Assembly (NCBI GenBank): GCA_031551875.1
Contig: JAVBNA010000023.1
Location: forward strand, 1-59,750
DNA: 59,750 nucleotides
Source: JAVBNA01 sp031551875
GTDB lineage: Bacteria > Bacillota > Clostridia > Oscillospirales > Acutalibacteraceae
Direction: 5' to 3'
Made by a program: the position numbers and the translations under genes. The notes beneath the pieces were generated by a model. The model saw only the letters and a list, made by a program, of their open reading frames with translations, did no database searches and was not told where the DNA came from. Below are positions 15,626 through 23,376 of the stretch, one piece after another (positions within the stretch are counted from its first letter, which is position 1; each line of letters begins with the position of its first letter).

Positions 15626-16522
15626 TCAGGATTGCTTGATGGTCACCACATACCCGCCCGCCCCGTCAGAGGAAATGGACGTGTGATCTTTGGGAATTTG
15701 GATTTTCCCCTTTTGGGGCATCACGCGGCAGACCGCCCATGTCCCCGAAGGGCCGGAACAGGTGTACAGCACACCCGGTTTGAGCGCTTCAATGTATTCA
15801 TTGAGCGTCCATCCCTTTTGCGTGATGATCTCAGCGTGGGGCGTCCCGACATAGCGGTAGTGCCACGGCTCGCTCTTGATGCCCGTAATCGTCTCGCTGC
15901 CCTCGGGGTAGCTCTGGACAAAGCCATACCGGCTGGCATTCTTTTTCACCCACGCTCCCTGATCGGTCGCCGAGAACTCCGCGCGGGATTTTGTGGTCGT
16001 CGCAAAGTCCACCGCCAGTCCGGTGTTGTGTTCACTGGCGAGCGGTTCGGCCACCAGCCCCGAATCGGGCTCGGCGCTGTACAGCTCCTGCTGACGCTGT
16101 GCGGTGCGGTAGCCGCTCGTGACCACAAGGCCCTTCACGCCGCTTTCCCCCGCCCCCTGGAGCAGCGCCTGCAGGTGGGTGAGCGCTTCGCTGTTCAGGC
16201 GGATGCTGTCGGTGGACACCGGCACCTTTTTATAGGCGGTGACCGTTTCAAAGCGATCATCATCCAGCCGGTGGTTCTTGTCCACAACGCGCAGCTGAAC
16301 CGTGTCATAGATGTCACTTACGTCCACCTTGACCATGGCAATCTTTTCCTTCGATTCGGTCAGCTGTCCCTGCGAGGCGGCCGCCTCCGCCCTGGGCAGC
16401 GTCTCCACGCCCTCCATGACAAACACATTCAAAAGCACCACGAATAACACGGTACAAAGGATCGCTCCGAGCAAAAAACGGTACCCGGATGACGGTCTGG
16501 TTCCTCTTCGACTGCGTCCCAT
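15626..16522 (-). CDS. Membrane-anchored D-alanyl-D-alanine carboxypeptidase (VanY, M15B)
   Basis: 298 residues. An N-terminal membrane anchor (FLLGAILCTVLFVVLL) precedes an extracellular M15B peptidase domain. The zinc motifs are present: SGYRTAQRQQ, SEHNTGLAVDF (SxHxxGxAxD) and EPWHYRY (ExWH). Such enzymes remove the last D-Ala of peptidoglycan stem peptides. ATG 16520-16522 follows GAGGTG by six bases. About 90 residues between anchor and peptidase look like a stalk. No van genes are near, so a housekeeping wall role is likely rather than glycopeptide resistance. Confidence 0.9.
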   Translation of the reverse strand: MGRSRRGTRPSSGYRFLLGAILCTVLFVVLLNVFVMEGVETLPRAEAAASQGQLTESKEKIAMVKVDVSDIYDTVQLRVVDKNHRLDDDRFETVTAYKKVPVSTDSIRLNSEALTHLQALLQGAGESGVKGLVVTSGYRTAQRQQELYSAEPDSGLVAEPLASEHNTGLAVDFATTTKSRAEFSATDQGAWVKKNASRYGFVQSYPEGSETITGIKSEPWHYRYVGTPHAEIITQKGWTLNEYIEALKPGVLYTCSGPSGTWAVCRVMPQKGKIQIPKDHTSISSDGAGGYVVTIKQS

Positions 16523-16630
16523 ACATTTCACCTCTTCTTCCTAATGTATTCATCATACCCGCACATTATTAAATTCGCACGCAGAGGAATCTTAAGATTT
16601 TATGAAGAGATGAAGCCATTTTATGAACAG

Positions 16631-16667
16631 AACACCGCCCGCTTGACCGGTCAAGCAGGCGGTGTTT
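16631..16667 (-). terminator. Terminator of the aldo/keto reductase gene
   Basis: AACACCGCCCGCTTGACC pairs with GGTCAAGCAGGCGGTGTT, nearly perfect, six bases beyond the stop codon region. Confidence 0.7.
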
Positions 16668-16672
16668 GTCTG

Positions 16673-17809
16673 TTATGTGACGATTCCGATCTCCCGAAAG
16701 CGGGCGTCCACACGTATGAGCTCCTGCGGGATATCAATCGATTGGGGGCAGATGGCCGAGCAGGCGCCGCACTCAATGCAGTTGTGCGCGCGCTGCGCCT
16801 CGGTCAGCTCGAACAGGTAGCGCCACCGCGCCGAAGCGTGGCTGTCAAACCGCGCATACTCATTGTATGCGTCAAACACGCCGGGAATGCGTACGCCGGC
16901 CGGGCACTCATAACAATAGTTGCAGCCGGTGCAGGGGATGGTGGGGCGTTCAAGAATTTTCTCCCGCGCCGCCGCCATGATCCTTTTCTGCGCCCCGGTC
17001 AGGGGCACAAAGGGAGAAAAGGCCGCGAGGTTTTCCTCGGCGTGCGCCATGGCCGACATGCCGCTGAGCACAACATACACGCCGTCGAGGCTCCCCGCCC
17101 AGCGCAGCGCAAGCTGTGACGGGGACTGTTCGGGCTCGGCCGTTCTGAGGATGGCGTTCACCTCGGGCGTCAGCCGGGACAGCGTGCCGCCCCGCACCGG
17201 CTCCATGACGATCACCGTCAGCCCGCGCGAGACGCACAGCTCGTACTGCTCCCGTGCGTAGTCCGCCCAGTCGTAATAATTCACCTGAAGCTGGACAAAA
17301 TCAAATTGTGCCTCATCGAGAATCTTTCTGAGCTCCCCGGTGGTGCCGTGGAAGGAAAAACCTTGGTAGCGGATGCGCCCCTGCTTTTTCAGCGCGCACT
17401 GATATTCATATACGCCGTACTGCTTGCAGGTCTCCCAATTGCGCCCGCCCAGTGAATGCAGCAGGTAAAAATCAATGCAGGAAACCCCCAGACGGCGCAG
17501 CTGCTCTTCAAAAATGCGCGGGCAATCCTCCGCCGACTGCGTCTCCCAGACGGGGAATTTGTCGGCGATCTGGAAACTCTCACGCGGATAGCGTTCCACC
17601 AGCGCCCTTCTGACAAAATCCTCCGACAGCCCGTCATGATACACCCACGCCGTGTCATAGTAGGTCACGCCCGCCGCGTACAGCGCGTCGATCAGACGCT
17701 CGCTTTCCGCATAGTGGACGCTCCCGTCCCCACGCGTCGGCAACCGCATACAGCCCATGCCTAAAAGCCCGGGCGCGGGCTTCAGCGCTTCAAATTTCCT
17801 TGTCTCCAT
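16673..17809 (-). CDS. Aldo/keto reductase with C-terminal 2[4Fe-4S] ferredoxin domain
   Basis: 378 residues. Residues 1-270 are an aldo/keto reductase barrel: LGMGCMRLPTRG, GVTYYDTAWVYHDG (Asp and Tyr of the tetrad), YLLHSLGG, then IVMEPVRGGTL. Residues about 285-370 carry two cysteine groups, CTGCNYCYECP and CIECGACSAICPQ, of the bacterial ferredoxin type. This fusion is common in Clostridia; substrate unknown, and electron transfer through the clusters is assumed. A minus promoter stands upstream, divergent from rpe. Confidence 0.9.
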   Translation of the reverse strand: METRKFEALKPAPGLLGMGCMRLPTRGDGSVHYAESERLIDALYAAGVTYYDTAWVYHDGLSEDFVRRALVERYPRESFQIADKFPVWETQSAEDCPRIFEEQLRRLGVSCIDFYLLHSLGGRNWETCKQYGVYEYQCALKKQGRIRYQGFSFHGTTGELRKILDEAQFDFVQLQVNYYDWADYAREQYELCVSRGLTVIVMEPVRGGTLSRLTPEVNAILRTAEPEQSPSQLALRWAGSLDGVYVVLSGMSAMAHAEENLAAFSPFVPLTGAQKRIMAAAREKILERPTIPCTGCNYCYECPAGVRIPGVFDAYNEYARFDSHASARWRYLFELTEAQRAHNCIECGACSAICPQSIDIPQELIRVDARFREIGIVT

Positions 17810-17848
17810 AGCCGGTGTCCTTTCGCTTTTTTCAGATTAGGTATACTT

Positions 17849-17876
17849 ATTTTACACCTTTTTGAAAAAATGTCAA
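17849..17876 (-). promoter_or_regulatory. Promoter of the aldo/keto reductase gene
   Basis: On the minus strand TTGACA, 16-bp spacer, TAAAAT; divergent to the rpe promoter 14 bp away, so the two may affect each other. Confidence 0.65.
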
Positions 17877-17889
17877 AAGGGCGGCGTCC

Positions 17890-17918
17890 TTGACGTGCAC
17901 CCTGAAATAAGGTAAAAT
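17890..17918 (+). promoter_or_regulatory. Promoter of rpe
   Basis: TTGACG, 17-bp spacer, TAAAAT, 36 bp before the TTG start of rpe. Confidence 0.7.
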
Positions 17919-17953
17919 ATATTGTATGACTTTTTGAGAGGAGCGATCCCATT

Positions 17954-18607
17954 TTGATTCAGATAGCCCCCTCCATCCTCTCGGCCGATTTTGCCAATTT
18001 GGGCGCGGCGGTGGGTATGCTCGATAATTCGGACGCCCACTGTGTGCACATTGACGTGATGGACGGCCATTTTGTCCCCAACCTGACCATCGGCCCCGCC
18101 GTGGTGGGTGCGCTGCGCCCGTATACAACGCTGCCCTTCGACGTCCACCTGATGCTCACCAACCCTGCAAAATTTGTTGACGCATTCGCAAAAGCGGGCG
18201 CCGACTGGATCACCATTCATCTGGAAGGTGAGGATCACATCCTCGACACGCTTGCGCGTATCCGGGAAGCGGGGTGCAAACCCGGCCTGTCCATCAAGCC
18301 GGGCACGCCCGCCGAAGCGGTATTCCCCTATCTGGACGCGGTCGGGCTTGTGCTCATCATGACGGTCGAGCCGGGCTTCGGCGGCCAGGCCATGCTGACC
18401 GACTGCCTCGAAAAGGTGCCCAAGATTAAAGCGGCCTGCGCCGCCCGCGGCCTCTCGGTTGTCACCGAGATCGACGGCGGCGTCAACCTGGACACCATCG
18501 GCGACGCGGCCGCGTCAGGCGTGGACATCGCCGTCGCGGGCAACGCCGTATTTGCGGCGGACGACCCGCTCGCGGTGATCAAAACCCTCAGCCGCGGGGG
18601 CGCGTAA
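17954..18607 (+). CDS. rpe: Ribulose-phosphate 3-epimerase
   Basis: 217 residues, the normal length. It interconverts ribulose 5-phosphate and xylulose 5-phosphate in the pentose phosphate pathway. Motifs: APSILSADFANLG, HIDVMDGHFVPNLTIGP (metal and catalytic Asp), FDVHLM, TVEPGFGGQ and EIDGGV. The start codon is TTG, with GAGAGGAG 9-10 bases upstream; no ATG fits. The end overlaps the converging mecA gene by 20 bp. Confidence 0.95.
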   Translation: MIQIAPSILSADFANLGAAVGMLDNSDAHCVHIDVMDGHFVPNLTIGPAVVGALRPYTTLPFDVHLMLTNPAKFVDAFAKAGADWITIHLEGEDHILDTLARIREAGCKPGLSIKPGTPAEAVFPYLDAVGLVLIMTVEPGFGGQAMLTDCLEKVPKIKAACAARGLSVVTEIDGGVNLDTIGDAAASGVDIAVAGNAVFAADDPLAVIKTLSRGGA

Positions 18608-19193
18608 GACTTCCAAAGCTGCCCGCCATGCGCTTGATCACATCGCCGTCGGCGATCAGCGTGCCGTACTCCTCCAGGCGTGCGGCCTCATATGTATGAC
18701 AGGGGCGCTTTTCCCCAAATTCGAGCAGTACCGATTCCACCCGCCGGTCCATTTTGACGGCGGGGTACACCAACAGGTGGTACTGCCCGCCGTGACGGAA
18801 TAATTTACTGCTGCTGTGGCGGCGCACACCCCGGTATGCAACCGCGTGCATTGCGTCCAGCAGTTCCTCCGCCCCGTCAAACCGGTAGAGCAACGGCCCC
18901 CCCGGCCGCACAACCCGATAGCGGCGCTTGTGCGGACGCCCCGACGTGCGGGGCAGCAACGTAAACAAGAAACAGCATTCCCCCTTGTGGGGTTCAAACG
19001 CTTCGATCAGCAGCTTTTCCCCCCGGCGGGAAAAGCCGGTCTCGGTTTTGACCCTGTCCAAAATGCTCTGAATATTCGCCCGGACGCGCTCATCCTCCCA
19101 CGAAATGTCGGGGTAGTGCATGTTCAGCGTTTTCATATCGTCCACGCTCAGGCGAACCTGAATTTTTGTGGCGGCAATCCGATCAATTTCCAT
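18588..19193 (-). CDS. mecA: MecA-like adaptor protein
   Basis: 201 residues. MecA hands substrates to the ClpC protease (in Bacillus, ComK). The N-terminus MEIDRIAATKIQVRLSVDDM and the segment FSRRGEKLLIEAFEPHKGEC match the MecA N-terminal substrate-binding part. The C-terminal half has LYRFDGAEELLDAMHAVA, LFRHGGQYHLLVYP and LLEFGEKRPC, then LEEYGTLIADGDV, as in the ClpC-binding part. AGAAGGAG precedes the ATG. Clostridial forms are divergent, so the partner is inferred. Divergent from the Rnf-like operon; its last 20 bp overlap rpe. Confidence 0.85.
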   Translation of the reverse strand: MEIDRIAATKIQVRLSVDDMKTLNMHYPDISWEDERVRANIQSILDRVKTETGFSRRGEKLLIEAFEPHKGECCFLFTLLPRTSGRPHKRRYRVVRPGGPLLYRFDGAEELLDAMHAVAYRGVRRHSSSKLFRHGGQYHLLVYPAVKMDRRVESVLLEFGEKRPCHTYEAARLEEYGTLIADGDVIKRMAGSFGSLTRPRG

Positions 19194-19225
19194 TGTGACA
19201 GCTCCTTCTCAATTCGGATATTCCT

Positions 19226-19254
19226 ATCATAATATCCCCGCCACCGAGAAACAA
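19226..19254 (-). promoter_or_regulatory. Promoter of mecA
   Basis: On the minus strand TTGTTT, 17-bp spacer, TATGAT. It lies directly before the ribosome site of the Rnf-like operon on the other strand, so the two transcription units share a compact intergenic region. Confidence 0.5.
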
Positions 19255-19269
19255 GAGGTGAAAAAAGGA

Positions 19270-20541
19270 ATGTACTTTCACAACCGCCGCGGCGTGCGGC
19301 TTGACTCTCATAAAAAGCCCGCGATTTCCCGTCCCATTGAAACCCCGGAAGCCAGTCCCGGCGCGGTTGTCCCGCTCTACACCCTCGGGCGCACCCGTCT
19401 GGAAACCACGGTGGGGCTTGGCGAAAAATTGGCTAAATTTGCACCGCTCGCTCTTTCCAAAAGCAGGATGCACGCCATTGTCAGCCCGGTTTCCGGCATC
19501 CTCAAAAACATAGAAACACTCACCCACCCCTTCCTGGGTCGGGTGCCCTGCGCGCTGATCCAGATCGACAACGCCATCCCCCCGCTGCGCATGCGCGGGT
19601 ATTCCCTTTCGGACATCTCCCCCGACGACATTGTGGAGCTGTCCAAGGTGGCGGGCATCATCGACGAATATGACGGCATTCCGCTTTACCGCAAGCTGCG
19701 CGCCTACCGCGACAAAGGGGTGGGGCTGCTGCTGTGCGACGCGGTGGACGACGAGCCCTATGTCTCAAGCGGCATCCGTTGCCTGATCGAGCAGCATGGG
19801 GAGGCCGCCGAGGGCATCCGCATCGCCCTCAAGGCAACCGGCGCGGCCAAGTCGGCCATGGTAGTCATGGACACCGGTGAATCGGACGAGCTGAAAAATT
19901 TCAAAAATGCCCTTGAGGGCATGCCCCTGCTGCGGGCGGATGGCCGCTTCCCCGTGTGGACACAGCTTGAAAAGAAGATTAACAAGGGCTACGGCTCCTT
20001 CGGCAAAATCGGCGTCCAGGCGTGCATTGCGCTGCACGCCGCCGTCAGCCGCGGCGAACCGCAGACCGACATTGTGATCACAATCCACGGCGACTGTGTG
20101 GAAAAGCCGGTCAATGTCCGCGTACCGGTGGGCACGCCGCTGTCCCACATTTTTAAATACTGCGGGCTTAAAAAGGATCCGGGCATGGTCGTGATCGGCA
20201 ACATGATGAGCGGCGTCCCCGTAGAGGATTTCGGCGTTCCGGTGGTCTCCGGCATTCGCTCGGTCGTCGCCCTGGCTCACCGCCCCGGACCCAAAAAAGC
20301 CCCTTGTATCGGCTGCGGGCGGTGTATCGACGTCTGCCCGATGGAAATCATGCCCTACTTTGTGTCGAAATTTTACGGGCGGGGCGAAACCGAGCTCGCC
20401 CTCAAATACGGCGCCGACCGCTGCATCGGCTGCGGCGCGTGTACCTCGGTCTGTCCCTCGGGACTGGAGCTGACCGCCATCATGGAATCGGTTCTCCAGG
20501 AAAAAGCCCAGAATTCAATGGATTGGAGTGATATGGGATGA
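19270..20541 (+). CDS. rnfC: RnfC-like iron-sulfur subunit, NADH/FMN loop replaced
   Basis: 423 residues from ATG 19270 (AGAGGTG upstream; an earlier in-frame ATG overlaps mecA and has no site). In canonical Rnf the RnfC subunit oxidises or reduces NAD at FMN and passes electrons through two [4Fe-4S] clusters. Both cluster motifs are intact: CIGCGRCIDVCP (Cys346-356) and CIGCGACTSVCP (Cys385-395). The N-terminal barrel and NMMSGVP (usual GGPMMG) are recognisable. The family loop GxGGAGFPT before the Lys is replaced by IIDEYDGIPLYRKL (residues 130-143), so NADH or FMN binding is doubtful. Its stop overlaps rnfD (ATGA). Confidence 0.82.
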   Translation: MYFHNRRGVRLDSHKKPAISRPIETPEASPGAVVPLYTLGRTRLETTVGLGEKLAKFAPLALSKSRMHAIVSPVSGILKNIETLTHPFLGRVPCALIQIDNAIPPLRMRGYSLSDISPDDIVELSKVAGIIDEYDGIPLYRKLRAYRDKGVGLLLCDAVDDEPYVSSGIRCLIEQHGEAAEGIRIALKATGAAKSAMVVMDTGESDELKNFKNALEGMPLLRADGRFPVWTQLEKKINKGYGSFGKIGVQACIALHAAVSRGEPQTDIVITIHGDCVEKPVNVRVPVGTPLSHIFKYCGLKKDPGMVVIGNMMSGVPVEDFGVPVVSGIRSVVALAHRPGPKKAPCIGCGRCIDVCPMEIMPYFVSKFYGRGETELALKYGADRCIGCGACTSVCPSGLELTAIMESVLQEKAQNSMDWSDMG

Positions 20542-21515
20542 ACCTGCAAACCGGTCTCGCGCCCCACTACCGCCGCAGCGAATCCCTGCGCAGCATGATG
20601 CTTGACGTGCTGGTGCCGCTCACGCTCCTGATGGTGCTCCCCGTGATCTATAACGGCTTCCGGCCGGTGATCATGGTGCTGATCACTTCCGCGGTCTGTG
20701 TGCTGACCGAAGTGCTGTGCAGCCTCTTCGCCCGCAAGGAGCTCGACATCACCGAGCTATCCTCGGTGGTCACCGGCGCGATCATCGTGATGCTCATGCC
20801 GGTCAACGCGCCGATCTGGCTGCCCTGCCTCGCGGGCGTGTTTGCGATCGCGGTGGCAAAAATGCCCTTCGGCGGTACCGGGCACACCCCCTTCAACCCC
20901 GCCGCCGCCGGCGTGGCCTTTGTCACGCTGGGCTGGCCGCAGCTTGTATTCGGCTTCCGCGATTTCCGGGAGACGGCTCATATTCCCCTGTTCGGCAACG
21001 CCGAAGTGCCGCTGCTCCGCTCCTCCGCCGCCCTCATGCAGCAGGGCGCCCGCCCCGAGGGAGATCCCTATGTCGCACTGCTGGGACGGGCAGCCGGGCC
21101 GGTCGGCGCCACCGCCATTGCGGTGCTCTTCGCCTGCCTTTTGTACTTACTCTTCCGCAAGGCGGCCCGCTGGGAAATTCCGGTCTGCTTTCTCGCTTCC
21201 GCGGCGCTTTTTGCGGCAATTTTCCCCCGCATCTCAGGCACACGCCTCGAATCGGTCGCTTACGAGCTCATGGCCGGTTCGCTTGTGTTCGCCGCCGTCT
21301 TTATGATGACCGAACCCTCCACCGCCCCCAAAACCTCCCTCGCCCGCGCGCTGTACGGCGTGCTGGGCGGCGTGTGCACGATGTGCTTCCGGCACTTCGG
21401 CGCCTATGAGGAGGGCGTGGTATTTGCCATTCTGCTGGTCAACACGCTGGAGCCCGCCCTGGACCGGCTGGCTCTCAAACTGCTTGTGTCAGGAGGCGAA
21501 CGACGTGGAAAATAG
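20538..21515 (+). CDS. rnfD: RnfD-like membrane subunit, FMN-attachment Thr apparently lost
   Basis: 325 residues with 9-10 membrane helices. Canonical RnfD carries covalent FMN on the Thr of an SGAT motif and helps translocate ions. Family traits here: PFGGTGHTPFNPAAAG (the GGxGxNxFNPA signature) and GRAAGPVGATAIAVL (usual GGSIGETSALA). The place where SGATPL is expected reads LLRSSAALMQQ (residues 159-169), so the acceptor Thr seems replaced by Ala. It overlaps rnfC by 4 bp and the next gene by 11 bp, so it is tightly coupled. Confidence 0.8.
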   Translation: MNLQTGLAPHYRRSESLRSMMLDVLVPLTLLMVLPVIYNGFRPVIMVLITSAVCVLTEVLCSLFARKELDITELSSVVTGAIIVMLMPVNAPIWLPCLAGVFAIAVAKMPFGGTGHTPFNPAAAGVAFVTLGWPQLVFGFRDFRETAHIPLFGNAEVPLLRSSAALMQQGARPEGDPYVALLGRAAGPVGATAIAVLFACLLYLLFRKAARWEIPVCFLASAALFAAIFPRISGTRLESVAYELMAGSLVFAAVFMMTEPSTAPKTSLARALYGVLGGVCTMCFRHFGAYEEGVVFAILLVNTLEPALDRLALKLLVSGGERRGK

Positions 21516-22176
21516 AAACTCACACCTCCCGCACAATGAAATGGAGCAGACCTCCCAGCTTTCCTCCATCATCAAAAACGGGATTTTTTACAAAAACCCG
21601 GTGCTCTACTCCGCGCTCGGGCTGTGCCCCATTCTCGCGGCGGGACGGACGCTTTCGGACGGGCTGGCCATGTCGCTGCTGCTCGCCTGCCTGCTGATCC
21701 CCACCTGCCTGGTGGCCTCCATTTTCGGCACACGGCTGAACGCGGCCATCCGCCCGCCCTTTTATCTGCTGCTGGCGGCTGCCTGCTATTTTCCCGCCAG
21801 CGCCATTGTGACGTCCGTGTTCCCCGACGCGCTCCTGAACGTGGGCGTTTTTGCCCCGCTGATGGTCATCAACGCGATCATCATCCGGCGCGCCGACAAC
21901 TTCGCGGCCAAGCACATTGTCTTTGCCGCTATCATCGATTCCATCGCCTGCTCGATCGGCTTTGCGCTCGTCATGTGCCTGGCCGCCGGGATGCGCGAGG
22001 TGTTCACGGCGGGGACGCTGCTCGGCGTCCACGTCTTTCCCCGCCGGCTGGAATTCCCCGGCGTCACGATGACCTGCGTGGGCTTTTTTCTGCTCGGTGT
22101 TCTGTCCGCCTTCCTACAGGCCGTGCGCAACCGCCGTGACCGTCGTCAGCGCAGAAAGGAGCAGGAACGCACATGA
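21505..22176 (+). CDS. rnfE: RnfE-like membrane subunit with one of two cluster Cys
   Basis: 223 residues, GTG start with GGAGG eight bases upstream, inside the end of rnfD. Six membrane helices. RnfE and RnfA normally form a symmetric pair, each giving two Cys to a membrane-embedded [2Fe-2S] cluster. The first site is kept (NPVLYSALGLCPILA, Cys41). The second, usually NCAILGRAE, reads VINAIIIRRAD, with Ala124 where Cys is expected. The N-terminal 25 residues are polar and longer than usual; the C-terminus is strongly basic. Its stop overlaps the next start (ATGA). Confidence 0.8.
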   Translation: MENRNSHLPHNEMEQTSQLSSIIKNGIFYKNPVLYSALGLCPILAAGRTLSDGLAMSLLLACLLIPTCLVASIFGTRLNAAIRPPFYLLLAAACYFPASAIVTSVFPDALLNVGVFAPLMVINAIIIRRADNFAAKHIVFAAIIDSIACSIGFALVMCLAAGMREVFTAGTLLGVHVFPRRLEFPGVTMTCVGFFLLGVLSAFLQAVRNRRDRRQRRKEQERT

Positions 22177-22757
22177 AAGTGATTGCAGAATTTTTCACCT
22201 ACTGCCTGCTGGCTGTCTTTTCCCAAAACATGATCTTCACCCACGGCATGGGCTCCAGCCGCATGCTGCGCGCCGCGCGAAAGCCCAAACAGCTGGGCGC
22301 CTATTCGCTCTTTGTCACCCTTTACACCTTTTTTACCACACTGCTGAGCTTCGCTGCAAACCCTATCATCGGCGCAACCGAGGCCGCTCGCCCGCTTCTC
22401 TACAGCATTTGTGCGGTGATCTCCTACACAGTGATCACACTGGCGGTGCGCTTCCTGTTCAGCGGCTTTTACGAAAAATACCAGAAGATTTTTCCCATCT
22501 GTGCGCTCAACTGTGTCGTGCTGGGCGTGCCGCTCATCGCGAACAACCAGGGCATGACCTTTGTGCACGCGCTGATGTACGCCGTGGGCGCGGGGCTGGG
22601 CTTCACCGTGGCCGTGTGGCTGACACGGGAGGCCATCGGACGGCTTGACAACCCCGACATGCCCAAGGCCTTCCGCGGTCTGCCCGCCCTGTTTGTCTAC
22701 CTCGGCATCCTCGCGATGGTGTTTTTATCCTTCAAGGGCACCGTACTGCCCGCATAA
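22173..22757 (+). CDS. rnfA: RnfA-like membrane subunit with one of two cluster Cys
   Basis: 194 residues, six helices, normal RnfA length. The C-terminus MPKAFRGLPALFVYLGILAM closely follows canonical RnfA (PKAFRGxPIALI). The second Cys is kept in ICALNCVVLGVPL (Cys114). The first, usually in GLCPFLGVSKK, reads THGMGSSRMLRAARK, with Ser28/Ser29 in its place. So this subunit lost the first site and the RnfE-like subunit the second, a complementary loss. Last gene of the operon; a terminator follows. No rnfG or rnfB is present before or after. Confidence 0.82.
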   Translation: MKVIAEFFTYCLLAVFSQNMIFTHGMGSSRMLRAARKPKQLGAYSLFVTLYTFFTTLLSFAANPIIGATEAARPLLYSICAVISYTVITLAVRFLFSGFYEKYQKIFPICALNCVVLGVPLIANNQGMTFVHALMYAVGAGLGFTVAVWLTREAIGRLDNPDMPKAFRGLPALFVYLGILAMVFLSFKGTVLPA

Positions 22758-22807
22758 GGAGGCAACAAAGAGCTTGTGGAGGTTCGCTCGCTATACGCAA
22801 TAAAAGA

Positions 22808-22832
22808 AAGCGCCGGCGTGTCGCCGGCGCTT
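22808..22832. terminator. Bidirectional terminator after the Rnf-like operon
   Basis: AAGCGCCGGCG pairs with CGCCGGCGCTT around TGT; A and T runs on either side let it serve the Rnf-like operon and the converging gene. Confidence 0.75.
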
Positions 22833-22840
22833 CTTTATTT

Positions 22841-23356
22841 CTATTCGACAGCAAGCTCCTGATTCTCACGGTAAAGACGCTCAAAATCTTTATATAGCTT
22901 TTTGGCATTCTGGTTTCCGAACCAATCCACAAAATATACTTGAAACTCTTCGGCGCCATCTGTATAAATTCTAATATGGCATCTGCTGTCCACAAAAAGG
23001 TGCGCATTGCAAAGCCTGTCCCGTGCATCTTTGTAAGAAAAATAAACCCACATCTCTTTTCGATCAACTGAGTCATCCATAAATGGGGGGAAAACTCTTT
23101 TTTGAAAGGTATACTGCGAAAGTATATCTCCAATTTTTTGTACATTTTCTCCCTCAAATTTGAGCCAATGATTGTCCACAGGACTTTCTCCCGCTGTTAT
23201 TTCCATTTCGGAAACCCCAACTGAAACAATATCGACAGCCGGAATAAAGCGGCTAAAAGAATCTGGCATTTTGTAAAATCCAATACAGGCGATGATGAAA
23301 AGAAAAATAAAAACTACAATAAATACTTTCCGGCGCTTTTTAGACTTCTCGTTCAT
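22841..23356 (-). CDS. Single-pass membrane protein of unknown function
   Basis: 171 residues from ATG 23354-23356 with AAGGAG upstream. A basic N-terminus (MNEKSKKRRK) and one membrane helix (VFIVVFIFLFIIACIGFY) are followed by about 140 extracytoplasmic residues of mixed alpha/beta character. No family recognised. Its GC content is visibly lower than that of the neighbours, a hint of acquisition. It lies 20 bp downstream of the GGDEF/EAL gene and is probably on the same message. Confidence 0.65.
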   Translation of the reverse strand: MNEKSKKRRKVFIVVFIFLFIIACIGFYKMPDSFSRFIPAVDIVSVGVSEMEITAGESPVDNHWLKFEGENVQKIGDILSQYTFQKRVFPPFMDDSVDRKEMWVYFSYKDARDRLCNAHLFVDSRCHIRIYTDGAEEFQVYFVDWFGNQNAKKLYKDFERLYRENQELAVE

Positions 23357-23376
23357 AAAATGTCTCCTTGGTGATG

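Noticed and set aside
19270..22757. The Rnf-like operon as simple pseudogenes
   Set aside because: All four frames are full length, coupled by short overlaps, and preserve membrane topology and RnfC iron-sulfur motifs; decay would be expected to break frames first.
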